A stretch of DNA of 64,000 bases from Macrothele yani (lineage: Eukaryota; Arthropoda; Arachnida; Araneae; Macrothelidae): contig CM076990.1 in assembly GCA_039090855.1 (NCBI GenBank), forward strand, positions 202,435,232-202,499,231, given 5' to 3'. This document shows positions 1 to 12,293 of the stretch, in pieces. A model generated the notes under the pieces. That model saw only the letters and a program-made list of their open reading frames with translations, was not told the DNA's origin and ran no database searches. Made by a program: the position numbers and the translations under genes. Each line of letters starts with the position of its first letter. Position 1 is the stretch's first letter.

Positions 1-3000
1 CTCAAGTGTGGGATATGGTGGACTTACCACACCTGAGAAGAACGGCCCACCAAGGAATCGACCTGGACTTTCTAAACGGCGTATGAGAAAGAGATCTCGG
101 ATGAGTGAGTGTAAGATTGATGTATGGAATACTAGAGGTATAAATGGCAACATGAATGAAGTGAATGAAGAGATGAATAAGTATAGACTGAATGTGCTGT
201 GTGTAAGTGAAACCAAAAACAAGGAAATACGGATAGAAGAAGTGAATCAAACGGTGAGTGTGTGGTCTGGAGTATTGGATAATGTGAGAGGACAGGCTGG
301 TGTAGGTGTGATTTTAAGTGAAAAGATGAATAACAACTTCATTCACTATAGCTGCATAAGAGAAAGAATTCTTTAGATTCGTTTGAAAGTGAAACTTCAG
401 AGAATCGTAATTGTTGTAGTGTATGCTCCTTGTGACTCAGAACCTTCTGATAAGAAAGAAGATTTCTGGAATGAGCTAAAAGCTGTTTTGAGCCAGTTTG
501 GTGCTAAAGAAAAAGTTAAAAAGTTATAATAGCAGGGGATTTCAATGCTAGAGCAGGTGTGCAGAATGCAATTTCTGACAATGTGCTGGGTAAGTTTAGT
601 GATCCTTGTGTGAATGATAATGGTGAAAGATTAATTGAACTCTGCATTGAGAATGGTTTGTGTGTATCTAATACTTTTTTTCAACCACAAGTATATACAC
701 ACATATACTTGGGAAAATCGTACTCTTGGTCAAAAGAGTGCGATAGATTTTGTTGTGTATGATCAGCGTCTGAAACACTTAATTGTTGACACTCATGTGA
801 TGAGAGGTGCGGATGTTGTTTCTGATCATTACTTGGTAGTGTCATGAGTGAAACTTAATGTTGGTAGGAGGAAATGGAATAGGAAGAGGCCTAGGATGGA
901 AAGAATAAAGGTTGAAAGGCTCCCTGAATATCATCAGCGTTATTCTCACTTACTCAGAGAATGACTGAATGAGCTGAAGTCTTCTGAGAGGGATGTAGAA
1001 AAGAAGTGGGAATATTTTAAGAACTGTGTTGTCACTGCTGCTGAAGACGTCTGTGGCACCACAAAAGTGGGTTACAATAGAGGTGATGATTTGTGGAATA
1101 GTGAGATTGAAGAGTCAGTAAAGAGAAAGAAGGAAGCCTATTTGGGGATGCTGCAAGGTAGTGTTTCTGTGGATGAATATCGCTGTAAGAAGCGTGAAGC
1201 CACTAAGCTGGTTCGCTAGAGTAAGGCAAAAGATAGGAAGGAGAAGGTGGAAAGGCAAGAAGTGGCTTTTTGGAAAGATAGGGAGACTTTCTGGAAGTAC
1301 ATGAGAATCAAGAAAAATAGGGAAAACAAAGTTGTAAGCTGTGTAAAGAATAGTATCGGGGAAATGATATGGGAGCCCAATCAGTTAAGTGAAAGATGGG
1401 GTGAATACTTCTGTGAGTTATTAGATCAGAAAAGCAAAGGTGATTCAGAGGCAGAAGCAGATGATGGCACAGTGAAAGATGGACGCACAGGAGAGATCTC
1501 CAGAGAAAAAGTGTGTAAAGCTCTAAAATCTCTTCAGAATGGTAAGGCTACGGGAGTTGATGGCATAACTGCCGAGATGTTGATGTTGGTGACCCTGTAA
1601 TTGACTGGTTAACTAAAATTTGCCAGTTGTGCTAGGAGTTAGGAATGGTCCCTCGGGATTGGAAGGATGCTATCATTGTTCTCTTGTATAAGGGAAAAGG
1701 TGATCAGACTGACTGCAAGAACTATCCTGGTATTAGCCTACGGAGTGTGCCATGGAAAGTGTTTGGTAAGGTCGTTATTGAAAAAGCACAGGGTCTTACA
1801 TCATTGAAAGTGTGGGATGTTCAGAGTGGTTTTATGCCTGGTAAAGGCTGCACTAACCAAATTTTTGCATTACGCATAATGATTGAAAAGTACCTGGCTG
1901 TTGGTAAGAAAGTTTTTGCTGCCTTCATAGATTTAGAGAAAGCTTATGACCAAGTAAATAGGACACTTTTGTGGAAGGTATTGAATGAATATAGTGTTAC
2001 TGGGAATCTACTTAACAGTGTAAAAGCCATGTATGCTGGTAGTAGAGCTTGTGTACGAGTAAATGGTGTTTTATCAAAATGGTTTTCAATTGGTGCAGGA
2101 GTCAGAAAATGTTGTGTAATGTCACCATGGCTGTTTAATATATTTATGGATATGTGCATGCGCTATGCCCAAATAGATAATACTGGTTTATGTCTTGGTG
2201 ACATCCGTGTGTGCAGATTGCTGCATGCTGATGACACTGTCCTGTTGGCAGAGAGCAAAAGTGAGTTGCAGAGTATGTTGTCTCAGAAGTACGAAGTTTG
2301 CATGAAATTCAAACTGTGTATAAATAAAGGAAAAACCAAAGTTATGTTTTTTGAAAGAGGAACTGGTAGTACTGAATGTAATATGTGTCTAAATGGCACA
2401 GTGATTGACCAAGTGATGAATGAGTTTGTGTATTTAGGAAGCATGTTTGACAGAGAGAACAAATTGGATGGTGAAATTAGTAGGCGAGTGAATTCATAAA
2501 AAGTCATGGCTGCTTTGGGAGGTTTTCACAGGAATGATGGGTTCTCAAGGGAATCCCACATGGCTGCATATGAAAGTGTAATTATTTCTACTTTGATGTA
2601 TGGCAGTGAAACCTGGGTACTTCAAAAAAAACATAGAAGTTGTTTGTGTGCTGGAGAAATGCGTTACTTACGGGGGTTTGTGGCATGACACGTTCTGATT
2701 GTGTGAGGAATGAAGATGTGTTGCAGTTGTGTAATGTGAAGCAAAATGTTGTTAGCAAGGTGGAGACTATTATGCTTCGGTGGTTTGGCCATGTTGAAAG
2801 AACGAGTGATGAGATGTTTACTAAGAAAATATTTTTAGCCTAGGTGGCAGAAAGGAAAGGCAGAGGAAGGCCAAGGAAGTCACGGGAGGATCAGATTCAG
2901 GAGTGTCTGCATGAAAAAAAGATTATGAGTAAGAAGTATAAAAGATCTTATGTACAGCATGTGCTGGATGTCAGTGAAGCCCGAGTTGTATGTCAAGATC

Positions 3001-3108
3001 GCTGTAAATGGAGAAGTCTGATCTGGTAACAGTAAGTAAAAATTATCTGGTAGTTTGTATTGCTTTGTGGAGCTAACCTCTGAATATCAGAGTACAGCTT
3101 AGTGATAT
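1..3108 (+). mobile_element. RTE-A LINE copy A1, near full length, degenerate
   Basis: Non-LTR retrotransposon with endonuclease then reverse transcriptase. The 5' end matches copy A2 (53950 downward), including a terminal hairpin. Endonuclease pieces occur at about 110-850 (the DFNAR motif near 540, then VSDHYLVVS near 820). RT follows at 1247-2499, with the FIDLEKAYD motif A, a decayed RQGC block (RKCCVMSPW) and HADDTVLL in place of YADD. The C-terminal region at 2506-3029 has the GSETWV and WFGHVER blocks typical of RTE-like LINEs. In-frame stops near 376 and 1219 and several frame changes make it dead. The 3' end falls after the conserved ctgaatctcagag-type tail near 3100. Family assignment to RTE is by motif order only. 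Confidence 0.85.
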
Positions 3109-3949
3109 GTAGTGTAGGAAACACTATAATAAATCTAATGGTGCTTTAAACATGACATATCACCTATGTATGCCTATGCTAAATGAATACCATGTTGTGT
3201 GACTTTCATAGTTTTCTTAAATGGAAAGAAATTTTATAAGAGCCATTTTGATCACAAAAATAACCTTGATTTCCAAATGCCTGTTGCTTTGAATGGCAGA
3301 TCTTTAGTAACTGTTTGCAAATGGCTAATAAGCTCTTGAAACCAAAGGGAAGAGAGAATAGCGCAGTACAGATAATAATTAATTATTGTGCAGAAGGGCC
3401 CAAGTAGCAGAAGAAAAACCAGTAAGTTCTTGGAACACAACTTCCAAGAGAAAAAGTTATGAAACTAATAATAAGGAAAAAAAGAGATGGAAATCATATG
3501 GATGAATCTAAAATTAAATGACTGAAATTGAAAGGAGGATATTAGTTCTGCTTTCAAGAACACAGCAGAAAAAACAAAAGAGTAATACAATGCTCAAGGA
3601 TGGCAGGAAGAGAATGCCAAAAAGGTCAAAGTGGTGGGGAGAAAAGATCCTATAAAGCACCAAGACAGCAAAGGAATATGTGGATAGAATAACAAAGTAT
3701 AGCAGAAGATAAAGGAGGGAAAAAATTAAAATTGTGTGGACTACTGAAACAAAGAATAAATGGGGGAGGGGGAGATACACAAACAAAGCAAAAAAAAAAA
3801 AAAAAGCTAAGGCAGTACAGTTGCTAAATTATAGCATCCAAACTGAAACTATGAAGGATTGGACATGAGAGTGAGCAAAACAAAACAAGATACATGAAAT
3901 CACAAAAGCAAGAACTACAGCAATAAAAATATAGATAGAGCAAAAATTA
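3109..3949. other. intronic spacer, no gene seen
   Basis: A-rich, purine-biased on the plus strand. No convincing coding or RNA feature seen. The rightmost part may belong to the fossil LINE that follows, but it is too decayed to say. Confidence 0.5.
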
Positions 3950-5900
3950 ACATACTGTAGTGTAAATAAGTGATCAGGACATGGCAACTTGATAGAATGA
4001 ATACTTCAAAAGATTCCCTAGTGAACAAAAGCAAAAAGAAATGAGAGAAGATATACTACAAAATGAAGCAGTAATGGTGGAAGAAACAAGGAAAGAAGTA
4101 CTACCTCCTTTACAAAATTTGAAAACTGGAAAGGAGCCAATAATGTACCTGTGGAAGTTCGAAATGCTTTAAAAATTTGAAAACATGGAAAGGAGCAAAT
4201 AATGTAACCTGTAGAAGTATGAAATGCTTTACAAAGCTTGGAAACTGGAAAGGAGCAAATAATGTACCTGTGGAAGTATGAAATGCTTTACAAAGCTTGA
4301 AAACTAGAAAAAAACAAATAATGTACCAGCAGAAGTGTGGAATGCTATAGGTACAAATGATTCTGAAATGCTGTGAGATCAGAGAAAGAGCATTTAAGCA
4401 GGAAGTAATTCCAAATGAACAGAGCAGCAGTATGTTGATATCCATTTATAAGAATATGCAGGACTATGATAGCTAATGGTGCTTAAAATAATTTTATGTA
4501 CCATAAATATATGAGAATATTTGATATCAGGAAAAGATAGTATAGAAACAGTTTGATTCTGCTGAAAAGGAGTACAATAAATGCCAAATTTACTTTGTGA
4601 CAACTCGTGGAATAAAAAAGGGAAAGAAAAACACAATAATACATGATATTTATGCATTTTGAGAAGACATATCACATGAAGAAAATACAGAATTGCCTGA
4701 TGGAAAAAAAAATCCCAGTTATACATAAGTATATGAAATTGATAAAATAAATGTACAGATTCCTCATGTGGGTATTACAAATAACACAAAACAGACAGAA
4801 AGAAAGAACTGGCATGAAAGCTGAAGTGCAACAAGGATTTGCATTATGTTCATCTATTTTGTACTGTTATGGATCTCCGAAAAGTAAGTGTGTTGAATGT
4901 TGTTCAAAGATGATGTGGTGTACTGTACTGAAAAAGAAAAAGAAAAGAAAGACAGGAGAAACTTAGAAAGTTGGAAAGAACGTTGCAAAATAAAATGGTT
5001 AAAGATACAAAAAACTAAAACATAGTATATATGCTGAATCAAAAAAGGAGAAAACCAAATGTTTGGTGTAAACATTCAGGAAGAAGTACTGAAAAGGATA
5101 AGAATATTTACATACATCTGATATCAATGTTAGAAGAAAAATGGAGACACATAGCAGAAGTACAATGCAGAAAAGGACAAAATAACTGAAAAAAAAAAAA
5201 ACATTTGCATTCTGTGATAAAAAGCTACCTGCTGCAGCATCTTGGACTTTAATGTGAAACAGTGCGGACTGATATACGTTGAACTCCTAACATGTTGGAG
5301 CGCCGAGCGAGAGGCAACCTTGAAACACGCCTTGGTTTGTGAGGTGCCTGCGCGCACGGGATTGGAGAGGAAGAGACCGGTGGTAGCTGGTTGTTGATAT
5401 GCATCAGAGATTGTGAAATGTTTTGTGATAGTGACTGTAAGAAAATGTAAATAAAATTACTTAGTTGTTTACATGGCATGTCTGTAATGTTACACTGAGA
5501 AGGTGAAAAGCAGAATTTCATGACGTTAAGAATGGCAATTTATATTGTACAGTGTTGAGATTTAATCAATGACAAAATGTATAAAGAATAAGCTAAATGT
5601 AGCAGAAACGAAGATGCTGATTTAAATGCATGTTGCTAGTAGGCAGGAACAGCATTAGAGATGAGAGGATATGAGCAATAATTAAAGTGACAGATGTCAT
5701 GAATGCCAAAGAAAGAAGAGTGTGTTATATGCTGGTGTGGAGGACATGCACTGAAAAGGAGCAAAGAGTACATGGAATGTGGAGCTATGGACAGAGTGTG
5801 GAAGCACAGTGAAAGTGAACAAGGAAGACTTATGAAAAGAAAAAACAACAACAGAAGACTACGAAAAGAATTTAAAAATAGGATGACACAAGACAGAACT
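3950..5900 (+). pseudogene. fossil LINE (third family) RT remnant
   Basis: Stops are everywhere, but LINE landmarks appear in order across shifting frames. At 4111-4350 is the block before RT that resembles the GKAPG-D-IP-E motif. Near 4830 comes EVQQGFALCSSIL, where RTs have the RQG-LSP-LF motif. Near 4905 FKDDVVYC stands in for FADDIVLC and is followed by a WKERC-like helix. At about 5730-5905 come CGGHALKRSKEYM and a terminal TQDRTQW, matching the WYGHV...AQDR-W end of RTE-like ORFs. A GC-richer stretch at 5260-5390 may be part of it or a separate insertion. Far more decayed than RTE-A or RTE-B copies here, so older. The family is not determined. Confidence 0.55.
4111..4350. repeat. 60-bp tandem repeat, four units
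   Basis: Four head-to-tail units starting near 4111, 4171, 4231 and 4291. Each contains a ggaaaggagc...aataatgtacc core followed by a gaaatgctt-type end. The unit sits on the fossil RT region that encodes the GKAPG-like block, so one RT segment was locally multiplied. Confidence 0.75.
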
Positions 5901-6182
5901 CAGTGGTAAACGAAACCTCCAACAATGAACTCGCCTACCTGAGGAACTAGTAATGATACAGAAAAAGATCAAATGTACTTTGTTTCACTGGCAAATTCTT
6001 CAACACTTTTGCTGCTAAAAAAGCCGTATCCAAATTCTCAAAAAAAAATTATTTTATCTGCAGTGTTTAAAGTAATATGCTTCACTCCACTATTCTTAGA
6101 AAGCACACTGACACATAATACAATAAAAATATGAGCAGCATTTGAAAAGCATATAAAAGGCTTGGAAAGTTACCTTTGTGGG

Positions 6183-6186
<4 letters not shown>

Positions 6187-6217
<31 letters not shown>

Positions 6218-6425
6218 ATTGGAGGTTTAACGACCACCGTGAGCAACTCAATGGGCTATAAGCAGTCGCCCGTCCCTAATTTAGGGTCACTGGTTCCAGG
6301 GAAGGGAGAGAGCCAGTGCCGTAAGACAAACACAACACCCATGCCTCACCGGGATTCGAACCCGGACCCCTTTCAGACGAATGATCAGAGGCCATTGCCT
6401 TAGACCACTGCGCCACCGGGGCGGC
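6187..6425 (-). mobile_element. tRNA-derived SINE, family S1
   Basis: Read on the minus strand it begins with a tRNA-like head: A box GTGGCGCAGTGG and B box GGGTTCGAATCCC. A short body and a long poly(A) tail follow (poly T on plus at 6184-6216). Perfect 14-bp flanking duplications, cctttgtgggcttt, lie at 6173-6186 and 6426-6439, showing retrotransposition. A sister copy with its own duplications is at 62287-62509. Confidence 0.88.
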
Positions 6426-6483
6426 CCTTTGTGGGCTTTACTCATAGATATTTTTAAGTTTTCTTCAACTGAAGACTTCACTT

Positions 6484-6662
6484 ACTTCTTCACTGCATCC
6501 TCTGAGTTTTTATATGTTGCAGATATTTGTGGCCTTTAGGTGACTATCAAGGCCTGTTATCAATGCTTCACTTCTCTCCTCCTTTATTGTTGATAGCACC
6601 TAAAGGTCAAAAATGTCTACAAGAAAATAAACACTCAGAGGAGACAGTGAAGAAGAAGTAAA
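6484..6662. repeat. small foldback / MITE
   Basis: Arms of about 70 nt (6484-6552 and 6584-6662) are imperfect inverted copies, with termini TTACTTCTTCACTG and its complement. The loop is about 30 nt. Non-coding. The target duplication is not clear. Confidence 0.65.
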
Positions 6663-7235
6663 TAAAGTTTACAAAAGACTTGGTATGAATGTCAGCAAAA
6701 CACTATATGGCAATGTGGGGATTTATAAATTGTTCCAAAAATTGCATGAATTAAGTGAAGTCTGGATATTGTCCAGACTAGAACAGTCCAAACAAGATTT
6801 ATTTTATTTTATTAATTTATTTTGTAAAATTATTGTTGCCAGTTCTTTATGATGTTTTTTTCACCATGTAGCAGATCTACATTAGTGATAAAAAATAATG
6901 GAACAAACACAAAAATGTGGGAAATTAAAAGTATTAATAGATATATTCTGGATAAAATTTTGCTAAAGAGATTACAAATGCATTAATGTGCAAAACTGTG
7001 TGCTTCTTTTTCAAAAGATTTTGTTACATACACCATAACACTTAGAGAAACATAGTTACTTTGTTTGCTCACAGTTTCACCAAATGGAATATCATTGGGT
7101 ATAATGACTTCTGTTACATTCTATTTCTGTAGCTAAAAATGCTTTTTATCTTCATTAAAATTGCTTAAAACACTTAATCTTTCTTAAAACAACGATAAAA
7201 TTTTTCAATCCTCACAATTTTAAAGAAAGATTTAA

Positions 7236-8951
7236 CGCATTTATGCCTGGCTTCCTATATGAAGGATGCTTTCAAAATGCTCACCAATTTAAACATCAGA
7301 CATCAAAAATAGATTGCGTCACTTGCAAAGGGTACTGCAGTAGTCAATCGTCACACCCATGAATAAACGTGTGTTTCATGCTGAAAGAAGTAGGCTTATG
7401 AGAGGTGTTTTGAAGTCGGTTGTAGTGTTTTGAAAAGCTTCGCTATGGCGTCAAGTTCAAGGTAAGCTTTTTATAACTTATATACGTTCGAAAATGTTTT
7501 TATTGTGCTACTATAATCTAAGACTAAATACCAAATACTGATACGAAAATTTGGAAAAGGGCATAATTCACTCGCTCACCAGGTGTAGTGAAAGCACACA
7601 GTCCTATATTTAGGACGCTAGGCATACACAGTAGAAAAACTGATGATAAGTTCGCTAGTATTTGTGCTTATTTTTCCATCTACACAAAATTCAAACATTA
7701 CCGAAGTAAATATTTTGGCTTTATTTTTAGTTTTTCTATGAAGGCTATTCATACTGTATGCTCCCACCAAAGAATACTACAGCTTCGATGATTCTATGTG
7801 TGAGTATTTCGGTAAACATGGCTCCAGCAATGTTTGAGGGGAAAACCCATACATTTTGGCTTCAAGATCTGGTGTAGCATAACAACATGTGGATACATTG
7901 TATCGTTTTACCATATCAAGATAGAGGAGATATGTCAGCAGATAAGACAGCAAGTTTGGGACTAGGAGGAGATTTAGTTATCAAGTTCGCAAAAGTGTTG
8001 CGGGATCAAAAGCCCGTAGCTACCATTTTTGCTTTGATGACTTCTTCACCAGTATCAAGCTGGTCTCTGCTCTGACTGATCTTGGAATAAGAGGAACTGT
8101 CCAGAAGAACAGAACTGAGAAATGTCCTCTTATAAAACCGGGAGATATGAAAAAGAAGAACAGGGGACAGTATGACTACAAAGTGGATGAATGGAGTGAG
8201 ATCGTGGTGTGTCGTTGGAATGGCAATAATGTTGTGACATTGTGTTCCAATGCAGCAGGAGTAATTCCAATCCATCAAGAAAATCGGTACTCCGCAGAGA
8301 AGAGGAAACGGGTCTAGGTTGAACAACCCCACATAATCAAGGTATACAATGAGAACATGGTAGATGTGGACCGGATGGACCAGAATGTGAACAAGTACCG
8401 AATATCCACCAGAGACAAGAAACGTGTTCTGTACTCCTCATTGGTGGCATATTTCGTGGACCAGGCAATCAAACAATGCCTGGCAACTCCACAAGGCATC
8501 AGAAAGAAATTGTCCGCTGGATTTGCTTGTGTTTACGGAGACATGTTGCCATGTTCTACTTCGAGAGATATGGAACACCACCTTGCCAAGGACAGAGAGG
8601 ACGACCATCGAAGACACCTACCGAAGCACGATTTGACGGATATAACTATACGATTATTCCCCAGGAGAAGCAAACCAGATGTGCCCATTGTCATCAGAAA
8701 GCCACAACTAGATTCGAAAAGTGTGACAAAGGACTACACACGAAATGTTTCAAAGATTATCACACTGCATAACCGTAGTAGAAAACATGTTATGAATACG
8801 TGGTGTCCTACATATAGGACATATCCCTAATGTTGTTCAAAATTATGAAAAAAAAATATCCATTTTTTGTTGCCTTCAAAAAGGTGCAATAAGTGTAATT
8901 CATTGTGATTTGTACAAAAAATTCAATATTACCACTTTAGGCAAAAATGGG
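7236..8951 (+). mobile_element. piggyBac-type element with TTAA duplications
   Basis: Flanked by TTAA at 7232-7235 and 8952-8955. Termini are similar inverted repeats: CGCATTTATGCCT at the left and, in reverse complement, CCCATTTTTGCCT at the right. It contains a broken piggyBac transposase (7765-8772). At 1.7 kb it is shorter than a typical autonomous element, so it is probably a decayed or internally deleted copy. Confidence 0.85.
7765..8772 (+). pseudogene. piggyBac transposase pseudogene (PGBD-like)
   Basis: DDE transposase remnant. FDDSMCEYFGKHG near 7780 corresponds to the first catalytic Asp block. A stop follows near 7838 and frames shift. FDDFFTSIKLVSAL near 8032 is the second Asp block. 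RTEKCPL, RGQYDY and a stop near 8317 follow, then VYNENMVDVDRMDQN near 8345 with the conserved VDRMD block. After another frame change the C-terminal cysteine-rich domain, CAHCHQ...CDKGLHTKCFKDYH, ends at 8772. The N-terminal third is missing or unrecognisable. Non-functional. Confidence 0.85.
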
Positions 8952-8955
8952 TTAA

Positions 8956-10132
8956 TCACTTCTGATAAATATGAATAAAGATTTAAAAAAAAAGGTGTGA
9001 GCCATTGCAATGCACAAAAATAGCTGCTTTGGATAACCATAAGTGAAAAAATTGTTGTGTTGAACAAAAACAACTTTTTATTCAGGATATATGATATGAT
9101 AAATAAAAAAAAGTTTACAAAATGTTTTAAAATATCATTTAATAATTTTAATTTAAACGAACCAACATTGAAGGCAGATGATAGTAGACCAGTTCATCTG
9201 GGGCATATTTTTCATGATCTGTTTGTTCAAGATATTGAAAAAAAAATTAGCCAGTACATGAAATGGAAAAAATTGTATCTATGGTGTTGTGGTATATGCA
9301 AAATAATAAGAATATCATTATTCAGAAATGCATAAAACAATGTAAAAGTGGTACAGAAGGAACACACACATTGAATAAAAAATTAACTCATATTCCACAT
9401 GAAACTGTGTTGCATATTTACACTGTCTTTGGTGAGCATAAATGCACAAACCACTGTATTAAGAACATGGTTACATTCAAAATGAACACTTTTCAAACAA
9501 ACTGAAAAGATAAACACATTCTACCAACTTTTGGGATAACCAAACACTTTTACTAAAATCCATAAAGAGAAAAAGGGATTAAAGAGAGAAACATGCATGC
9601 AGTTAAAAAGAGAAAGGGAGACAAGAGAGTAGTATCATTACACACAAAAAGAAAAAAAGTAAAGGAACTTAAAAAGAAAACAATGACACTAACAATAGGA
9701 AAATAACAGATAACAAATGCAAAAAAAAAAAAAAAAAAAACGGGGATAGGGCACACAGGCATGCACACACAGAGAAAGAAAAAAGAAACACAAAGATCCC
9801 ATAGCAAACTTGAGTAGTGTAATTTTGATTCTCCTATTTTTAATGTTCATGGTTCTTTTATTATAAACCACTGTTCACAAAAAGAACATAATGGAGCCAT
9901 TTGAGAAAATAACTGTCCCAACCCAAACAGAAAAGCTTTCACTTTCATTTAATACAAAGAAGAAATTATAATATGAACATCATCAGACAGGCAGGTGTGA
10001 TACAGTAATGAACGAATGAGAAACAAAAGGAGATATAAAATTACATTAAACGCTATGGTACATACTGACACATTTTTAGTGATGCATGTACATGCATTTT
10101 ATTTTTACTAAAACATGCAAATTCCCTCTTAC
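8956..10132. other. intronic spacer, no gene seen
   Basis: AT-rich, with a poly(A) run near 9721-9740. No splice-bounded open frame, RNA or transposon domain recognised. Confidence 0.5.
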
Positions 10133-10343
10133 CATGTGATTTCTGGTAAGATCTGGAGTACTAGAACTGGGCCTTGTTTTGTAGGGATATGGAGGAGGTG
10201 GTTTAAATTGATACAGAATTTGCATATTAGGTGCTATTTGCTCAACAGGACTTTCACTAACTCCAGCCTGTGATGCCAGCTCAGGGGAGCTGTATGTGTG
10301 CGCAGGGAGTTGAGCACTAGGAGAAGCTACTTGTTCAAAATCT
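10133..10343 (-). CDS. coding exon, PPxY-containing linker of Pez/PTPN14/21-like phosphatase
   Basis: Internal exon, 211 nt. The acceptor on minus is gcttttctacag before 10343 and the donor is ATG|gtaaga after 10133. The first base completes an AG carried from the exon at 14533-14309 (Arg). It then reads DFEQVASPSAQLPAHTYSS and ends in phase 0. Near its end lies PPPPYPYKTRPSSSTPDL, combining a WW-binding PPxY motif with an STPDL motif. In PTPN14/PTPN21 the long linker between the FERM and phosphatase domains carries PPxY motifs that bind YAP-type WW domains. This is a cytoplasmic scaffold segment, not catalytic. Family assignment rests on remembered motifs; another PPxY scaffold protein is possible. 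The downstream exon is not found in the window. Confidence 0.65.
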
Positions 10344-10933
10344 CTGTAGAAAAGCAATACAAAATATGCATTACCAGAAGCAAACCATCAAGACATGAGC
10401 TGATTATTAACAGCAAATAAAGTATGCTAACTAATATCACTTCACATACGCAACCAATTCATATACACACAAAGAACAATTGACTCATTATAAAAACTTC
10501 AGTTGCCATATATTATACACTTGCCATTTCATTTCATTTCACAATCCTAAAGAACATTGTGATCCCGTGTGAGGATACAGTGTGTGGTTACAGTGTAGAT
10601 CAGTGAGGTCAACAATTGTTCAACTGCTATCTACTCAACTCCATAGTTTCTTCATTTCAACCTAATAGTATGTTCAATATTCAATCACTGTCCATTTTTG
10701 TGTGTCCCAATGCCTTCAGTGATATTTATTTTATCTGCAATTAGTACTTTATCTGCCAAAAGTAAAGCTACAGAGCAAAAAAATTATGTTAACCTAAGAA
10801 TGGAAATTAATGTGAATGAAGATCAAATAAAGGAAATGTCTAGAAAATCCATTTTTTTTAGCTGGAAGTTTTAAAACAGTATGACAAATACATGTGTGTG
10901 TGTGCCATTTACTTGCAGATGAATGATTTTGCA
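10344..10933. other. intron, no feature seen
   Basis: Intron between exons at 10133 and 14309 (minus strand). Nothing is recognised here before the LINE fragment. It ends with the left target copy TGAATGATTTTGCA at 10920-10933. Confidence 0.5.
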
Positions 10934-11474
10934 GGTTGAAAACAGGTGAACTACAGAAAAAACATAGGAGTCATTTGAGTGCTGGAGAAATGTGTTACTT
11001 ACAAGGGGTTTGTGGCAAGACATGTTCTGATCGTGTGAGGAATGAAGATGTGCTGCAGTTGTGTAATTGTGAAGCAAAATGTTGTTAGCAAAGCAGAGAC
11101 TAATATGCTTTGATGGTTTGGCCATGTTGAAAGAATGAGTGACGAAATGTTTTACTAAGAATTTTTTTTTAGTCCAAGTGGCAGAAAGGAAAGGCAGAGG
11201 AAGGCCAAGGAAGTCATGGGAGGATCAGATTAAGGAGTGTCAGCATGAGTAAAAGATTATGAGTATGAAGTATAGATGAAGTATAGAAGGTCTCGTGTAC
11301 GCCATGCAATGGATGTCAGTGAAGCCTGAGTTGTGTGTCAAAATCGCTGTAAATGGAGAAGTTTGATATGACAACAGTAAGTAAATAACTAGTTAAAAAT
11401 TCATCAGTAATTTGTATTTCTTTGTGGAGCTAACCTCTAAATCTCAGAGAACAGCTTGGTGATACATATGTACG
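10934..11474 (+). mobile_element. RTE-A 5'-truncated copy A3
   Basis: Matches the RTE-A C-terminal region and 3' tail of A1 (about 2610-3105), from the HRSCLCAGEM-like block through WFGHVER-type sequence to the aatctcagagaacagctt tail. Flanked by 14-bp near-identical direct repeats (10920-10933 and 11475-11488, one mismatch), so this is a genuine truncated insertion. Coding is broken. Confidence 0.85.
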
Positions 11475-11488
11475 TGAATGATTCTGCA

Positions 11489-12293
11489 ATGAAAATCACT
11501 TTTCATTGTGCTGATACAGTTCACAGAAGTCCTTAGTCAACCATGAGCCTCAGAATTTAAGCTTTATAAAACCTTAGTTATGTACAGTTCATAAAATCCT
11601 ATTTTGGTCATATCATTGAATGTTATTCACTCCAACTATGACCATTCTCCAAATGCTATTTGAGCACTCAAGTAGACAATCAAAATTCACATGACAGAAA
11701 TCCATCTTCTAGGAGAAAGCAAGTTTCTACACAGTGAACTGCACACAAACAAGCTTTTACACTAATAATTTTCATCACATAAAATAGCCAAATCAATTGT
11801 CATCTGCTGCAGTAACTATTTTAACTGTTTTTCAAGACAAATATAGCTGTCCTGGAACAAGCTTTCCTTGCACAGTCAAAAAATATTAAGAAATGAAACT
11901 AGAAATGCAACACATGAAAGAGCAGAAATATAAGGTGTGCTAACCTCCGCAAGACATGGCTAATATATAAACTCTGATAATAAAGTAGCTTTACTTTATT
12001 TTTTGTGCAATAACTGACAAACAATTAATCTTGTGCACATTTACAAAACACTACAACATGAAGAGGAGAGGGTTAAAAATATGTCAGGAAGAAAAGAAAA
12101 ATGACTGATGACTTGACTGTATTACAGCTTTGTGATCTAATTCAAGCATACTGTGCTCACCTGAACTTATACATGTTGCCTTCCCATTCCATGTCTTTAA
12201 AGGTGAAAAACTCTGTAAAAAGATTTAATGTGTGAACCAGCAGGGAAACAACATTCAAGTAATGGAACAGTTTTGATGAAATGACTTCCAGAA
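11489..12293. other. intron, no feature seen
   Basis: AT-rich intronic sequence without recognisable coding or repeat structure. Confidence 0.5.

Noticed and set aside
9553..9807. Phe-rich minus-strand ORF with apparent membrane segment
   Set aside because: Arises from A-rich plus-strand sequence; no start context, splice sites or homology.
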